Source: Bordetella parapertussis (GTDB lineage: Bacteria; Pseudomonadota; Gammaproteobacteria; Burkholderiales; Burkholderiaceae_B). Taken from it: a DNA stretch of 61,305 nt. Position 1 is the first letter of the stretch. The number at the start of each line of letters is the position of its first letter. Where the stretch lies: the NCBI GenBank assembly GCA_945911685.1, contig CAMEAW010000003.1:1-61305 (forward strand), read 5' to 3'. Of the stretch, positions 18,508 through 27,250 are shown one piece after another. Below the pieces are notes generated by a model that was not told the DNA's origin, did no database searches, and saw only the letters and a program-made list of their open reading frames with translations. The position numbers and the translations under genes are program-made.

Positions 18508-18911
18508 TCGCCGGCCTGGGTGGCGAAATGGACGCGCGCAATCCCTGCCTGTCGCGCGGCCTGCATGCCCGTGACAACTAATTGATGCGCGGCATTTGCG
18601 CCAGCCCGTATCAAGACGGTGGGCTCTTGTTGCCCCTCGCTCGCTTGTTGTAGGGCTTTTGTCAGCGAGGCAAGATCTGGGCGCTCGATTAGCACGGCAT
18701 TGACGGCAAAGCGCCCTGACTCGTGGATGCTGAGTTCGATCGCTTGAAGCGGCTGGGCCTGAGCGGACGCCTGGGGCAACGTGATGCTGAGAGCTTGCTG
18801 GCGCATGAAGGTGGTGGTGGCCGCCAAAAAAATCAGCATGACAAGCAATACATCAATCAACGGAATCAGATTGATTTCAAGGGGCTCGTGGTCGGGGGTG
18901 CGAAAGCGCAT
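18504..18911 (-). CDS. exbD: Biopolymer transport protein ExbD
   Basis: ExbD is an inner-membrane protein with one transmembrane helix that couples the proton motive force to a TonB-type partner, together with ExbB. The 135-aa product has NLIPLIDVLLVMLIFLAATT near residues 14-33 with the essential membrane aspartate (D20), then a periplasmic domain. It starts 14 nt after exbB and overlaps lpxK by 4 nt. No tonB gene is in the window, so it could serve a distant TonB or a Tol-like role. Confidence 0.92.
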   Translation of the reverse strand: MRFRTPDHEPLEINLIPLIDVLLVMLIFLAATTTFMRQQALSITLPQASAQAQPLQAIELSIHESGRFAVNAVLIERPDLASLTKALQQASEGQQEPTVLIRAGANAAHQLVVTGMQAARQAGIARVHFATQAGE

Positions 18912-18925
18912 GGCGTAGCGGCCTG

Positions 18926-19522
18926 TTAGTTTCTGAGGCTGTCACGCAAGCGTCGCGCCGACTGCTCAAGGCGCAGCAAGAGGCCGTCGACGTGTGATTT
19001 GAAGTAACGGTGCGCCATGAGGCAAGGTACCGCAATCAAAATGCCTAAGCCCGTGTTGTACAGCGCAATCGAGATCCCGCGTGCGAGCTCGGTTGGATCA
19101 GAGCCATCGGGGCGATAGGCTGCAAAAATCTCGATCATGCCGACAACCGTTCCAAACAGCCCCATCAACGGCGCGACGGTGGCAATCATGGCCAAGCCCG
19201 GGAGGTAGCGATTGAGCGAGAAAGCGACATCTTGCGCCACATCTTCGACACTGCGTCTAAGCTCGTCATCGGGTAGGTCGCGGTGAACCAGCACCTGCGC
19301 CAGAATGCGCCCCAAGGGCGAGGAGGCTTTGAGTTTGGCAAGCGCCTCTGCGTCGTCGGCCTCGGCACGCACCAGCTGCATTACCTGCGTTGTGAGCTCG
19401 GGTGGGGCTATCCTGCGTGTTTGCAGGCTGAGCAGGCGTTCGATGATGATGGCGAGCGCCGCCACAGAGAGCGCTAAAAGGGGCCAGATGGGCCAACCAG
19501 CCTGGGTAACAATCGATAACAA
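18926..19522 (-). CDS. exbB: MotA/TolQ/ExbB proton channel protein ExbB
   Basis: ExbB forms the pentameric proton channel that works with ExbD. A first membrane helix (IWPLLALSVAALAIIIE) is followed by a cytoplasmic region. Two further helices contain PGLAMIATVAPLMGLFGTVV and the GISIALYNTGLGILIAVP block typical of the family. The frame is open to an ATG at 19576, but that start has no ribosome binding site and gives an atypical leader. I chose the TTG at 19522 (MLSIVTQAGWPIWPLL, 198 aa). It has a GAGG 6-7 nt upstream and matches the family N-terminus. It is the first gene of the exbB-exbD-lpxK run. Confidence 0.88.
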   Translation of the reverse strand: MLSIVTQAGWPIWPLLALSVAALAIIIERLLSLQTRRIAPPELTTQVMQLVRAEADDAEALAKLKASSPLGRILAQVLVHRDLPDDELRRSVEDVAQDVAFSLNRYLPGLAMIATVAPLMGLFGTVVGMIEIFAAYRPDGSDPTELARGISIALYNTGLGILIAVPCLMAHRYFKSHVDGLLLRLEQSARRLRDSLRN

Positions 19523-19594
19523 AACAAACCTCGCGAGTGGAGGGCGCAGAATACACGATGACTGAGTAGTCATCATCGCTGCTTAAAGTATTAT

Positions 19595-19622
19595 CGTATA
19601 AGCCATTTGGGGGGATTGGCAA
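19595..19622 (-). promoter_or_regulatory. sigma-70 promoter of exbB
   Basis: On the minus strand TTGCCA (19622-19617) is followed by 16 nt and TATACG (19600-19595). Transcription would start near 19588, about 65 nt upstream of the TTG start of exbB. Confidence 0.55.
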
Positions 19623-19643
19623 GTCGATTTAGGCCGGATAAAA

Positions 19644-19666
19644 CTATCCACAGTAGTTGTGGATAA
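19644..19666. promoter_or_regulatory. inverted pair of DnaA-box-like sites
   Basis: CTATCCACA (19644-19652) and TGTGGATAA (19658-19666) face each other across 5 nt. The second is a perfect reverse DnaA box (TTATCCACA) and the first differs at one base. Another TGTGGATAG occurs at 19856-19864 beside the xseA start. Between them lies a strongly AT-rich stretch. The whole gene-free region is 19523-19883. Confidence 0.5.
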
Positions 19667-19745
19667 TTCTGTGTGCATCTTCGAAGAGCGTGGAAAATAC
19701 TAGCTTTCAGTCGTTTGCTCAAAAAACGATCATCATTTTGTCATA

Positions 19746-19765
19746 TTTTAAAATGTATTTTAAAA
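19746..19765. repeat. AT-rich palindrome
   Basis: TTTTAAAAT (19746-19754) and ATTTTAAAA (19757-19765) are perfect inverted repeats separated by GT. TTTTAAAA therefore appears twice in 20 bases. It sits between the DnaA-box-like sites and the xseA promoter candidate. Confidence 0.7.
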
Positions 19766-19786
19766 ACATAGAGTTAAATAGTTGCG

Positions 19787-19816
19787 TTGACCTATAACTG
19801 CACATGTATTGATTAT
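19787..19816 (+). promoter_or_regulatory. candidate xseA promoter
   Basis: TTGACC (19787-19792) is followed by 18 nt and GATTAT (19811-19816), matching the consensus at five of six and four of six positions. The start site would be near 19823, about 60 nt upstream of the chosen xseA ATG. Confidence 0.4.
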
Positions 19817-19883
19817 TTGTTATTTCACAAAGACTTAAATCACATTTACTTGCGCTGTGGATAGAAACCTAGTCGGAAGCCTT

Positions 19884-21236
19884 ATGACAATTGCAAGTCA
19901 AGACACAAACGCTGCAGCCACGCGGGATATCCTCACGGTCGCGCAGTTAAACCAAGCCGTCAGCCATTTGCTTGAAGACAGCTTCGATGCTTGTTGGGTT
20001 CGCGGCGAAATTTCTAATTTCACCAATGCCTCATCTGGGCATTGGTATTTCACTCTTAAGGACGATACAGCCTCGGTACGGGCCGTTATGTTTCGTAGTC
20101 GGGCGGCAGCCACAGGGTTTACCCCCAAGGCGGGTGATTCGGTTGAGCTTAAGGCGCGCGTGACGCTTTACGAGGCTCGGGGTGAATATCAACTGCAGGT
20201 CGAGCAATTGCGAAGGGCCGGCTTAGGGACACTGTTTGAAGCATTTGTTGCTTTAAAAAACAAGTTGTCCGCAGAGGGCCTTTTTGACCCCGAAAATAAG
20301 CGCGCGCTCCCACAGTACCCCAAAGCAATTGGCGTGATTACCTCGCTAGGGGCGGCCGCTTTGCATGACGTGTTAACGGCTTTGGCACGCCGGGCACCGC
20401 ATGTGCCTGTGGTGATTTACCCATCACTTGTGCAGGGCGCGGGCGCGGCACTGCAATTGCGCCAGGCGCTGGCGCTTGCCAACGAACGCCAAGAGGTCGA
20501 CACCCTTTTGCTAGTGCGAGGTGGCGGCAGCCTTGAAGATTTGTTTAGTTTCAATGATGAGGCTCTGGCGCGCGATATTGCGGCAAGCCTGATCCCGGTT
20601 GTGTCGGGTGTGGGGCATGAAACCGACTTTACGATTGCTGATTTTGTGGCTGACGTGCGTGCACCCACGCCGACTGCTGCGGCTGAGTTGGTCTGCGAGA
20701 CCCGACAGTCGCAGCTCGAGCGCGTGCTGGGGTCGGCGCAGTACGCGCAACAGTTACTAGTGCGCCAGCTCGAGCGCCTTGCGCAGCGGGTCGATCGAGC
20801 GACTTTAGGGCTGGTGCCACCGAGCCAACGGCTAGCGCATCAGCTTGAAAAGGTCGAAGGATTTGGGCGCCGCATGCGCTCAGCTTTTGACAAACAGTTT
20901 CAACGCACGCGCGCACAGCATACCCACACGCACCTGCGCTTTGAGGGATTGATGCCAGAGTTGAGCGCCTTGCGCGCACGCCTGACGCATGCCGGTGCAG
21001 AGCTGCAAGCGGGCCAGCAACGCCTGCTCGCGCGTGAGCACGCGCGTCTCGAAGGCGTTGGTGCCCAATTAAGGGCGCTAAGCCCCGAACACACCCTCGC
21101 ACGCGGCTACGCTATCGTGCGCACCCACGATAAAAAAATCCTAAGAAATTCGATCGATGCGCAGATTGGCGAAGCGCTCGAAGTGACCCTTGCCGAGGGC
21201 GTGCTCAACGCGACCGTGACGCAAAGCGATCAATAA
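19884..21236 (+). CDS. xseA: Exodeoxyribonuclease VII large subunit
   Basis: XseA, with the small XseB subunit, degrades single-stranded DNA from both ends in repair and recombination. An N-terminal OB-fold (TVAQLNQAVSHLLEDSF, WVRGEISNFTNASSGHWYF) leads into the catalytic domain with IGVITSLGAAALHDVLTAL, VRGGGSLEDLFSFNDE and VSGVGHETDFTIADFVAD plus RAPTPTAAAEL. A long helical region follows and ends with the family block HTLARGYAIV. I chose the ATG at 19884 (450 aa) with GGAAG just upstream. A GTG at 19857 is in frame but overlaps a DnaA-box-like site. It is divergent from exbB. xseB is not in the window. Confidence 0.95.
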   Translation: MTIASQDTNAAATRDILTVAQLNQAVSHLLEDSFDACWVRGEISNFTNASSGHWYFTLKDDTASVRAVMFRSRAAATGFTPKAGDSVELKARVTLYEARGEYQLQVEQLRRAGLGTLFEAFVALKNKLSAEGLFDPENKRALPQYPKAIGVITSLGAAALHDVLTALARRAPHVPVVIYPSLVQGAGAALQLRQALALANERQEVDTLLLVRGGGSLEDLFSFNDEALARDIAASLIPVVSGVGHETDFTIADFVADVRAPTPTAAAELVCETRQSQLERVLGSAQYAQQLLVRQLERLAQRVDRATLGLVPPSQRLAHQLEKVEGFGRRMRSAFDKQFQRTRAQHTHTHLRFEGLMPELSALRARLTHAGAELQAGQQRLLAREHARLEGVGAQLRALSPEHTLARGYAIVRTHDKKILRNSIDAQIGEALEVTLAEGVLNATVTQSDQ

Positions 21237-21323
21237 AACGCCTTCGACCTGCTTCCTCGTTATTGGCAAGCGTGTCGCAAACGGAAAATGAGATCTTTAA
21301 CCCTGTTTCTAGCAGGGCTTGGC

Positions 21324-21351
21324 TTGCCGTTCGCCAAGCGTCCGATACAAT
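21324..21351 (+). promoter_or_regulatory. sigma-70 promoter of sodB
   Basis: TTGCCG (21324-21329), a 16-nt spacer and TACAAT (21346-21351) predict transcription near 21358. That is about 40 nt before the sodB ATG. Confidence 0.6.
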
Positions 21352-21398
21352 AAGCGTTGTTATTTGTTTGTCCCACATACAAAAAGGATTTTGCAGCA

Positions 21399-21977
21399 AT
21401 GGCCCATACGCTCCCAGCTCTGCCCTATGCCATCGACGCTTTGGCACCGACCATTTCAAAAGAAACGCTCGAGTTTCATTATGGTAAGCATCATCAAACT
21501 TATGTCACGAACCTGAACAATCTGATCCCAGGTACAGAATTTGAAACGGCTTCGCTCGAAGACATCGTCAAAAAATCTTCAGGTGGTGTGTTTAACAACG
21601 CAGCCCAAATCTGGAACCACACTTTTTACTGGAACTCGCTGGCACCAGCCTCGGGTGCCGAGCCAACCGGCAAGCTTGCCGATGCGATCAATGCAAAGTG
21701 GGGCAGCGTTGCTGCCTTCAAAGAAGCATTTAACAAGTCTGCCGCGGGTAACTTCGGTTCAGGCTGGACATGGCTGGTTAAAAAGCCTGATGGCTCGCTC
21801 GACATCGTCAACACAAGCAACGCTGCAACGCCACTCACCACAACTGACGTGCCTTTGCTCACCTGTGACGTCTGGGAGCACGCCTACTACATCGATTACC
21901 GTAACGCACGCCCTAAGTACCTTGAAAGTTTCTGGACATTGGCCAACTGGGCCTTTGCCGCTAAAAACTTCGGCTAA
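21399..21977 (+). CDS. sodB: Superoxide dismutase (Fe type)
   Basis: SodB disproportionates superoxide in the cytoplasm. The 192-aa product starts [17 protein letters not shown]. The metal ligands are H27, H74 in [13 protein letters not shown], and the Asp and His of [11 protein letters not shown]. Glutamine in AAQIWNH and the overall sequence point to the iron form. The frame is open upstream to 21357, but the ATG at 21399 has AAGGA upstream and matches the family start. It has its own promoter and a strong terminator. Confidence 0.97.
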   Translation: MAHTLPALPYAIDALAPTISKETLEFHYGKHHQTYVTNLNNLIPGTEFETASLEDIVKKSSGGVFNNAAQIWNHTFYWNSLAPASGAEPTGKLADAINAKWGSVAAFKEAFNKSAAGNFGSGWTWLVKKPDGSLDIVNTSNAATPLTTTDVPLLTCDVWEHAYYIDYRNARPKYLESFWTLANWAFAAKNFG

Positions 21978-21997
21978 GTTCAGCCAAGTCTAAAAAA

Positions 21998-22024
21998 AGC
22001 CGGCCTGTGGGTCGGTTTTTTTTT
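21998..22024 (+). terminator. sodB terminator
   Basis: AGCCGGCC (21998-22005) pairs with GGTCGGTT (22010-22017) as an 8-bp stem with two G-U pairs and a TGTG loop. A run of nine T residues ends at 22024. Confidence 0.88.
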
Positions 22025-22081
22025 GGGCTAAAGTAGCGCTTACAACAATAAACCGAACACACTCATACAAGGATTTTTGCT

Positions 22082-23287
22082 ATGGCTAACCAAGCCTTTA
22101 TTTGTGATGCGTTACGCACGCCTTTTGGTCGCTATGCCGGCTCGCTCGCCCCAGTGCGCCCTGATGATTTGCTGGCGGTGCCGATCCGCGCGTTGGCCGA
22201 GCGCAATGCCAACATCAACTGGGCCGAGCTCGACGATGCATTGATGGGCTGCGCCAACCAGGCGGGTGAAGATAACCGCAACGTGGCGCGTATGGCCACC
22301 TTGTTGGCGGGTCTGCCTGTCGCGGTGCCGGGCGGTACGATTAATCGCCTCTGTGGCTCGGGAATGGACGCGGTGGGTACGGCAGCACGTGCCATCCGCT
22401 CAGGCGATGCCACGTTAATGCTGGCGGGTGGTGTCGAGAGTATGTCGCGTGCCCCGTTTGTGATGGGCAAAGCGGACACGGCTTTTTCGCGTAACGCTGC
22501 GATCTACGACACCACGATTGGTTGGCGCTTTGTGAATCGTTTGATGAAAGCGAAGTATGGTGTTGATTCAATGCCTGAAACCGCTGAAAACGTAGCCGAT
22601 CAATTCAAGGTTTCGCGCGAAGATCAAGATCTGTTCGCCATGGCAAGTCAAGAGAAAACCGCAGCTGCGCAAAAAGCAGGCTTTTTTGACAGCGAAATTG
22701 CAGGGGTCTCAATCGCACAAAAAAAGGGTGATCCGCTGGTGGTCAGTCGTGACGAGCATCCTCGTCAAACCAGCCTTGAGGCCTTGGCAAAACTAAAAGG
22801 CGTGGTGCGCGAAGGCGGTTCGGTCACGGCGGGTAATGCATCGGGCGTAAACGATGGTGCTGTGGCGATGTTGCTGGCCAATGAAGCGGCTGCCAAGCGT
22901 CATGGGCTAACACCGCGCGCGCGCGTCGTTGCCATGGCCACTGCAGGTGTTGAGCCTCGCATCATGGGGATTGGCCCCGCGCCTGCCACGCAAAAAGTGT
23001 TGGCCCTGGCGGGGTTAACTATTGACCAGATGGATGTAATTGAGCTAAATGAGGCCTTCGCCGCGCAAGGCCTAGCTGTGACACGTATGTTGGGGCTTGC
23101 GGATAACGATCCGCGTGTGAATCCAAATGGCGGCGCGATTGCTTTGGGGCACCCTTTGGGCGCCAGTGGCGCTCGGCTGGTGATGACCGCTGTGCATCAG
23201 TTGCACGCTACGGGCGGGCGCTATGCGTTGTGCACCATGTGCATTGGGGTGGGGCAGGGCATCGCCATGATCGTTGAACGTGTCTGA
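22082..23287 (+). CDS. pcaF: Thiolase, probable 3-oxoadipyl-CoA thiolase
   Basis: This 401-aa acetyl-CoA acyltransferase cleaves 3-ketoacyl-CoA. The nucleophilic cysteine is in INRLCGSGMDAVG (about C90). The histidine is in NGGAIALGHPLGASGARLV and the second catalytic cysteine in ALCTMCIGVGQG. Length and sequence (MANQAFICDALRTPFGRYAG, CANQAGEDNRNVARM) match PcaF, the last enzyme of the beta-ketoadipate pathway for aromatics. No other pca gene is nearby, so the substrate rests on similarity. The ATG follows AAGGA at a good distance. The gene is single, with sodB upstream. Confidence 0.87.
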   Translation: MANQAFICDALRTPFGRYAGSLAPVRPDDLLAVPIRALAERNANINWAELDDALMGCANQAGEDNRNVARMATLLAGLPVAVPGGTINRLCGSGMDAVGTAARAIRSGDATLMLAGGVESMSRAPFVMGKADTAFSRNAAIYDTTIGWRFVNRLMKAKYGVDSMPETAENVADQFKVSREDQDLFAMASQEKTAAAQKAGFFDSEIAGVSIAQKKGDPLVVSRDEHPRQTSLEALAKLKGVVREGGSVTAGNASGVNDGAVAMLLANEAAAKRHGLTPRARVVAMATAGVEPRIMGIGPAPATQKVLALAGLTIDQMDVIELNEAFAAQGLAVTRMLGLADNDPRVNPNGGAIALGHPLGASGARLVMTAVHQLHATGGRYALCTMCIGVGQGIAMIVERV

Positions 23288-23378
23288 TATCGAGTCATCA
23301 AGAGCTGTTCAGTCCGTGGTTACGGCTCGGTCTGAGCAGCCCGCTTCGTTCGGCTGCAATCTTTTTAGTATCAACCTC

Positions 23379-23462
23379 GGCCCACGCTGTCACGACCTCG
23401 GCTGATGCTGCTGTAATGTAGGTTGATGCTGTCGTAATTTAGGCTCACGCTGCCACGTCAGT
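23379..23462. repeat. four degenerate 21-bp tandem units after pcaF
   Basis: Units begin at 23379, 23400, 23421 and 23442 with exact 21-bp spacing. Each begins GG and shares the core GCTG at the same offset. Units 2 and 3 are closest (GATGCTG and GTAAT in common), and units 1 and 4 share CACGCTG and CACG. Related words (GATGCCTGTAATCTTTTT) form the 3' end of the neighbouring DUF192 gene, and GCTGCAATCTTTTT occurs at 23354-23367. The repeats lie between convergent genes. Confidence 0.65.
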
Positions 23463-23474
23463 GACTCTGGCGAG

Positions 23475-23954
23475 CTACTGGATGCCTGTAATCTTTTTGC
23501 CAGCCGTAATGCCGCGCTTGGCAAACCAGCCTTGTTCCATTTCGAGGGTGTAGCGCACCGGTGCGGTTGAGCAATGCGAGTTTTCGGTCAGGGGCGCCAT
23601 ATCGGCGATATTGGTGATCGTGCCGTCATCCAAAATAAAAGCGATCGATAACGGCAATAGGGTATTGCGCATCCAAAAGCATTGCACATTGGCCTGCTCA
23701 AAAATAAACAGCATGCCGTGGTTGGGTGCAAGCTCTTTGCGAAACATCAGCCCACGCGAGCGTGTGGAATCGGTTGCAGCCACTTCGGCTTGAATTCTGT
23801 GCATGCCAGCGGTAAGAGTTTTAATCGGCAACGCAGGGCCAGGGACTGTCGTCTGGCAAATCGCCTCAGGTGCGCAAGCGACCGCGCCGATCACAAAAAC
23901 AAACAGCGCAGCCATACGGCTGCGCTGCTTCAAAAGCATGAGCATCTTTCGCAT
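23475..23954 (-). CDS. DUF192 family exported protein
   Basis: This 159-aa protein has an N-terminal signal sequence (KQRSRMAALFVFVIGAVACA). The cysteine after AVA might be a weak lipobox, or the segment may be a normal signal peptide. The mature part is a DUF192 domain with RSRGLMFRKELAPNHGMLFIF and FWMRNTLLPLSIAFI, followed by the C-terminal EMEQGWFAKRGI. The function of DUF192 is unknown. Members are small beta-rich proteins, often secreted. Several Met codons near the start make the N-terminus uncertain. It is 34 nt downstream of the cspA-type gene on the same strand. Confidence 0.87.
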   Translation of the reverse strand: MRKMLMLLKQRSRMAALFVFVIGAVACAPEAICQTTVPGPALPIKTLTAGMHRIQAEVAATDSTRSRGLMFRKELAPNHGMLFIFEQANVQCFWMRNTLLPLSIAFILDDGTITNIADMAPLTENSHCSTAPVRYTLEMEQGWFAKRGITAGKKITGIQ

Positions 23955-23988
23955 CTCTACTATCCAAGGGGTTATTCACCCCGATAGT

Positions 23989-24222
23989 TTAAGCCGCGGT
24001 TATATTTGTTGCTTGCTTGCCTTTGGGGCCCTGAGTCACTTGAAAAGCCACTTTTTGGCCTTCTTTCAGGGTTTTAAAGCCATTCATTTCGATTGCTGAG
24101 AAATGAGCAAACAGATCTTCTCCGCCGTCATCTGGAGTGACAAAGCCGAAGCCCTTTGCATCGTTAAACCACTTTACTGTACCGGTGACCTTAGGGCCAT
24201 TGTTTGTAGCTGAATCCGACAT
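23989..24222 (-). CDS. cspA: Cold-shock-domain protein (CspA family)
   Basis: This 77-aa single-stranded nucleic-acid-binding protein has RNP1 ([11 protein letters not shown]) and RNP2 (DLFAHFSAI) motifs. It follows the family pattern [14 protein letters not shown] short N-terminal extension ([11 protein letters not shown]) precedes the fold. The frame is open much further upstream, but the ATG at 24222 gives the normal size and has a purine-rich AGGCGGA just before it. The 234-nt region to divergent clpS probably holds the long leader typical of cold-shock mRNAs. I see no clear hairpin there. Confidence 0.93.
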   Translation of the reverse strand: MSDSATNNGPKVTGTVKWFNDAKGFGFVTPDDGGEDLFAHFSAIEMNGFKTLKEGQKVAFQVTQGPKGKQATNITAA

Positions 24223-24456
24223 TCCGCCTGCCTCTTTATGCAATGTATAAACTGAACGAAGGAACAATGATTTTTGACTTATTATCATGATTCGTTCGGC
24301 GTTTCTGTACCCAAACATTCTTGAGTATGGCGAGATATTGAGCAGATTTGCGCAAGCCGTCAAGCCCCTAAGCCTAAACCAAGGGTAATACAGGATACGA
24401 AAGTGCCCAAGTTGTCACAAAAATGAATGTTTTAGCCGGGATGTTGTTATCTGATC

Positions 24457-24780
24457 ATGTCTACACGTACTTCGCTGCCCCCAGATCTTGTCGTTGAGAA
24501 ACTCACTGCAAAAACGGCGCCCCCGCCAATGTTTAAGGTGATTTTGCTCAATGACGACTACACGCCCATGGAGTTCGTGGTGCATATCCTCGAGAAGTTT
24601 TTTGGTAAGTCTTCCGAAGATGCTTTTAGAGTGATGTTGCAGGTGCACCATGAAGGCAAAGGGGTATGTGGCGTGTATCCCTTTGATATCGCCTCGAGTC
24701 GGGTGGCGCAGGTCGCACAGTACGCGCGGGCACGGCAGCATCCTCTGCAGTGTGTACTCGAGCCAGCGGATGATGCCTGA
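24457..24780 (+). CDS. clpS: ATP-dependent Clp protease adaptor ClpS
   Basis: ClpS binds N-degron substrates and delivers them to ClpAP. The 107-aa product has an unstructured N-terminus, then [20 protein letters not shown] with the substrate-pocket Asn-Asp and Met. [21 protein letters not shown] with a conserved HxxGK follows. clpA comes 126 nt downstream, the normal arrangement. It is divergent from the cold-shock gene. Confidence 0.97.
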   Translation: MSTRTSLPPDLVVEKLTAKTAPPPMFKVILLNDDYTPMEFVVHILEKFFGKSSEDAFRVMLQVHHEGKGVCGVYPFDIASSRVAQVAQYARARQHPLQCVLEPADDA

Positions 24781-24906
24781 GCACCAGGCAGAAAGTGGGC
24801 AAAAAAATACAGTTTGAAAAGTTTTTTACGAGTTGTAACCCTTACGCCGTGGAAAGCATAGAATATGAATCAACGGTGTCATTGACGCAAGAAGGACGGA
24901 GGAATT

Positions 24907-27222
24907 GTGATTTCGCAAGAGCTTGAAGTTAGCCTGCATATGGCGTTTGTCGAGGCACGTTCAGCTCGCCACGAATTTATTACGGTTGAACACTTGCTGC
25001 TGTCGCTGCTTGACAATGCTGCGGCGATTGAAGTGTTGAAGGCCTGTGTGGCCAACATAGACGAACTGCGCAGCCACTTGCGTAAGTTTGTGACGGATAA
25101 CACCCCCGTGATCCCTGCCGGCACCGAGGTTGATACGCAGCCCACGCTGGGTTTTCAGCGTGTGATACAGCGCGCGATCATGCATGTTTCGGCGGGCGGT
25201 GCTTCTAAAAAACCAGTCACGGGCGCGAACGTGTTGGTTGCGATCTTTGGCGAAAAAGAATCGCACGCCGTGTATTACCTCCAACAGCAGGGCATTTCGC
25301 GCTTGGATGTGGTGAACTTTCTGTCACATGGCATCAGCAAATCGGCAGCAGCCGAAACGCCCGCGGCCAAAGAGCAACCCGGTAATGGCGAAGAGCAGGG
25401 CGGCGAGGCGCGTCAATCACCGCTTGCACTCTATGCACAAGACTTGAACGCTGAGGCCAACGCCGGTCGTATCGATCCGCTGATCGGACGCGAGCACGAA
25501 GTTGAGCGCGTCATTCAAACCCTTTGCCGTCGACGTAAAAATAACCCTCTGTTAGTCGGTGAAGCCGGCGTCGGTAAAACAGCTATTGCTGAAGGCCTGG
25601 CCTACCGCATCACGCGCGGCGAAGTACCTGAAGTTTTGCAAGATGCACAGGTCTACTCGCTTGACATGGGTGCCTTGCTGGCTGGCACCAAATATCGTGG
25701 CGATTTTGAACAACGTCTGAAGGGTGTGCTCAAGCAGTTGCGTAACAATCCTCAGGCAATTTTGTTTATCGATGAGATTCACACCCTAATCGGTGCGGGC
25801 TCTGCTTCGGGCGGTACCCTCGACGCGTCAAATCTATTGAAGCCTGCGCTGTCGTCTGGGCAACTGCGCTGCATCGGTGCCACGACCTATACCGAATTTC
25901 GCGGGGTCTTTGAAAAAGACGCAGCGCTTTCTAGGCGCTTTCAAAAGGTCGATGTGCCCGAGCCGAGTGTGGCACAGACCATCCAAATCTTGCGTGGGCT
26001 CAAGGGTCGCTTCGAAGAGCATCATGGCGTCAAATATTCAAGCGCTGCATTGACTGCAGCCGCTGAGTTGTCAGCGCGTCACATTAACGATCGTCACTTG
26101 CCCGATAAGGCCATTGATGTGATCGATGAGGCGGGGGCGGCACAACGCCTGTTACCACGCTCGAAGCAAAAGAAAGTGATCGGTAAAACCGAAATCGAAT
26201 CGATTGTTTCTAAAATTGCGCGTATCCCACCCCAAACGGTATCGAGCGACGACCGCAGCAAGTTGGCCACGCTTGAACGTGATTTAAAAACCGTGGTGTA
26301 CGGGCAAGATGGTGCGATTGAAGTGTTGGCGTCGGCCATCAAAATGGCGCGCTCAGGTCTGGGTCGCCCAGAAAAACCGATTGGCGCTTTTCTATTTTCA
26401 GGGCCAACCGGTGTGGGTAAAACAGAAGTGGCACGCCAACTGGCGTTCACGCTGGGCATCGAACTCTTGCGCTTTGACATGTCAGAGTACATGGAGCGTC
26501 ATACCGTCTCACGCTTGATCGGCGCACCTCCGGGCTATGTCGGCTTTGATCAGGGCGGTTTGTTGACTGAGGCAATCACTAAACAGCCGCACTGTGTGTT
26601 GTTGCTCGATGAGATTGAAAAAGCGCATCCGGATGTCTTCAATATTTTGCTGCAAGTCATGGATCATGGCACGCTGACCGATAACAACGGCCGCAAAGCT
26701 GATTTTCGGAATGTGATTTTGGTGATGACGACCAACGCTGGGGCTGAGGCCTTGAACAAGCCAAATATTGGCTTCTCAAATACGCGTGCCAGCGGCGACG
26801 AGATGGGTGACATCAAACGTCTGTTCTCTCCCGAGTTCCGTAATCGTTTAGATGCGATCGTGCCCTTTGCTCAACTTGATCAGGCTGTGATCTTGCGTGT
26901 GGTTGATAAATTCTTGATGCAACTCGAAGATCAGTTGCACGAGAAGCGTGTCGAGGCAAGCTTTACCGATGCTTTGCGCGCCCACTTGGGGAAGAATGGT
27001 TTCGATCCTCTGATGGGGGCTCGACCCATGCAGCGCTTGATTCAAGACACGATTCGTCGCGCCTTGGCCGATGAACTCTTGTTCGGCAAACTGGTTGACG
27101 GTGGGTCGGTCATTGTGGATATCGACGCCGAGGGCAAGGTCGCGTTGACCTTTGGGCCGCGTACCGATAAGTCACAAAAATCGGTGTCGGGGTCTGATCA
27201 AGAAGCCGAGTTGGCGCACTAA
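24907..27222 (+). CDS. clpA: ATP-dependent Clp protease ATP-binding subunit ClpA
   Basis: ClpA is the AAA+ unfoldase that works with ClpP and ClpS. The 771-aa product has an N-domain (about 1-145), D1 with Walker A GEAGVGKTAIAEG and LFIDEIHTLIGAG, and D2 with GPTGVGKTEVARQ and LLLDEIEKAHPDVFN. The GTG start at 24907 is strongly supported by GGAGG 5-6 nt upstream. The linker near residues 145-170 is rich in Ala, Glu and Gly. clpP lies far away beside clpX. Confidence 0.97.
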   Translation: MISQELEVSLHMAFVEARSARHEFITVEHLLLSLLDNAAAIEVLKACVANIDELRSHLRKFVTDNTPVIPAGTEVDTQPTLGFQRVIQRAIMHVSAGGASKKPVTGANVLVAIFGEKESHAVYYLQQQGISRLDVVNFLSHGISKSAAAETPAAKEQPGNGEEQGGEARQSPLALYAQDLNAEANAGRIDPLIGREHEVERVIQTLCRRRKNNPLLVGEAGVGKTAIAEGLAYRITRGEVPEVLQDAQVYSLDMGALLAGTKYRGDFEQRLKGVLKQLRNNPQAILFIDEIHTLIGAGSASGGTLDASNLLKPALSSGQLRCIGATTYTEFRGVFEKDAALSRRFQKVDVPEPSVAQTIQILRGLKGRFEEHHGVKYSSAALTAAAELSARHINDRHLPDKAIDVIDEAGAAQRLLPRSKQKKVIGKTEIESIVSKIARIPPQTVSSDDRSKLATLERDLKTVVYGQDGAIEVLASAIKMARSGLGRPEKPIGAFLFSGPTGVGKTEVARQLAFTLGIELLRFDMSEYMERHTVSRLIGAPPGYVGFDQGGLLTEAITKQPHCVLLLDEIEKAHPDVFNILLQVMDHGTLTDNNGRKADFRNVILVMTTNAGAEALNKPNIGFSNTRASGDEMGDIKRLFSPEFRNRLDAIVPFAQLDQAVILRVVDKFLMQLEDQLHEKRVEASFTDALRAHLGKNGFDPLMGARPMQRLIQDTIRRALADELLFGKLVDGGSVIVDIDAEGKVALTFGPRTDKSQKSVSGSDQEAELAH

Positions 27223-27250
27223 TGGGGTGTCGGTCAGAGTTTCTAGACCA

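Noticed and set aside
19523..19883. Chromosomal origin oriC
   Set aside because: There are only three DnaA-like boxes and no dnaA, dnaN, gyrB or rpmH nearby. The cluster is reported only as a DnaA-binding candidate.
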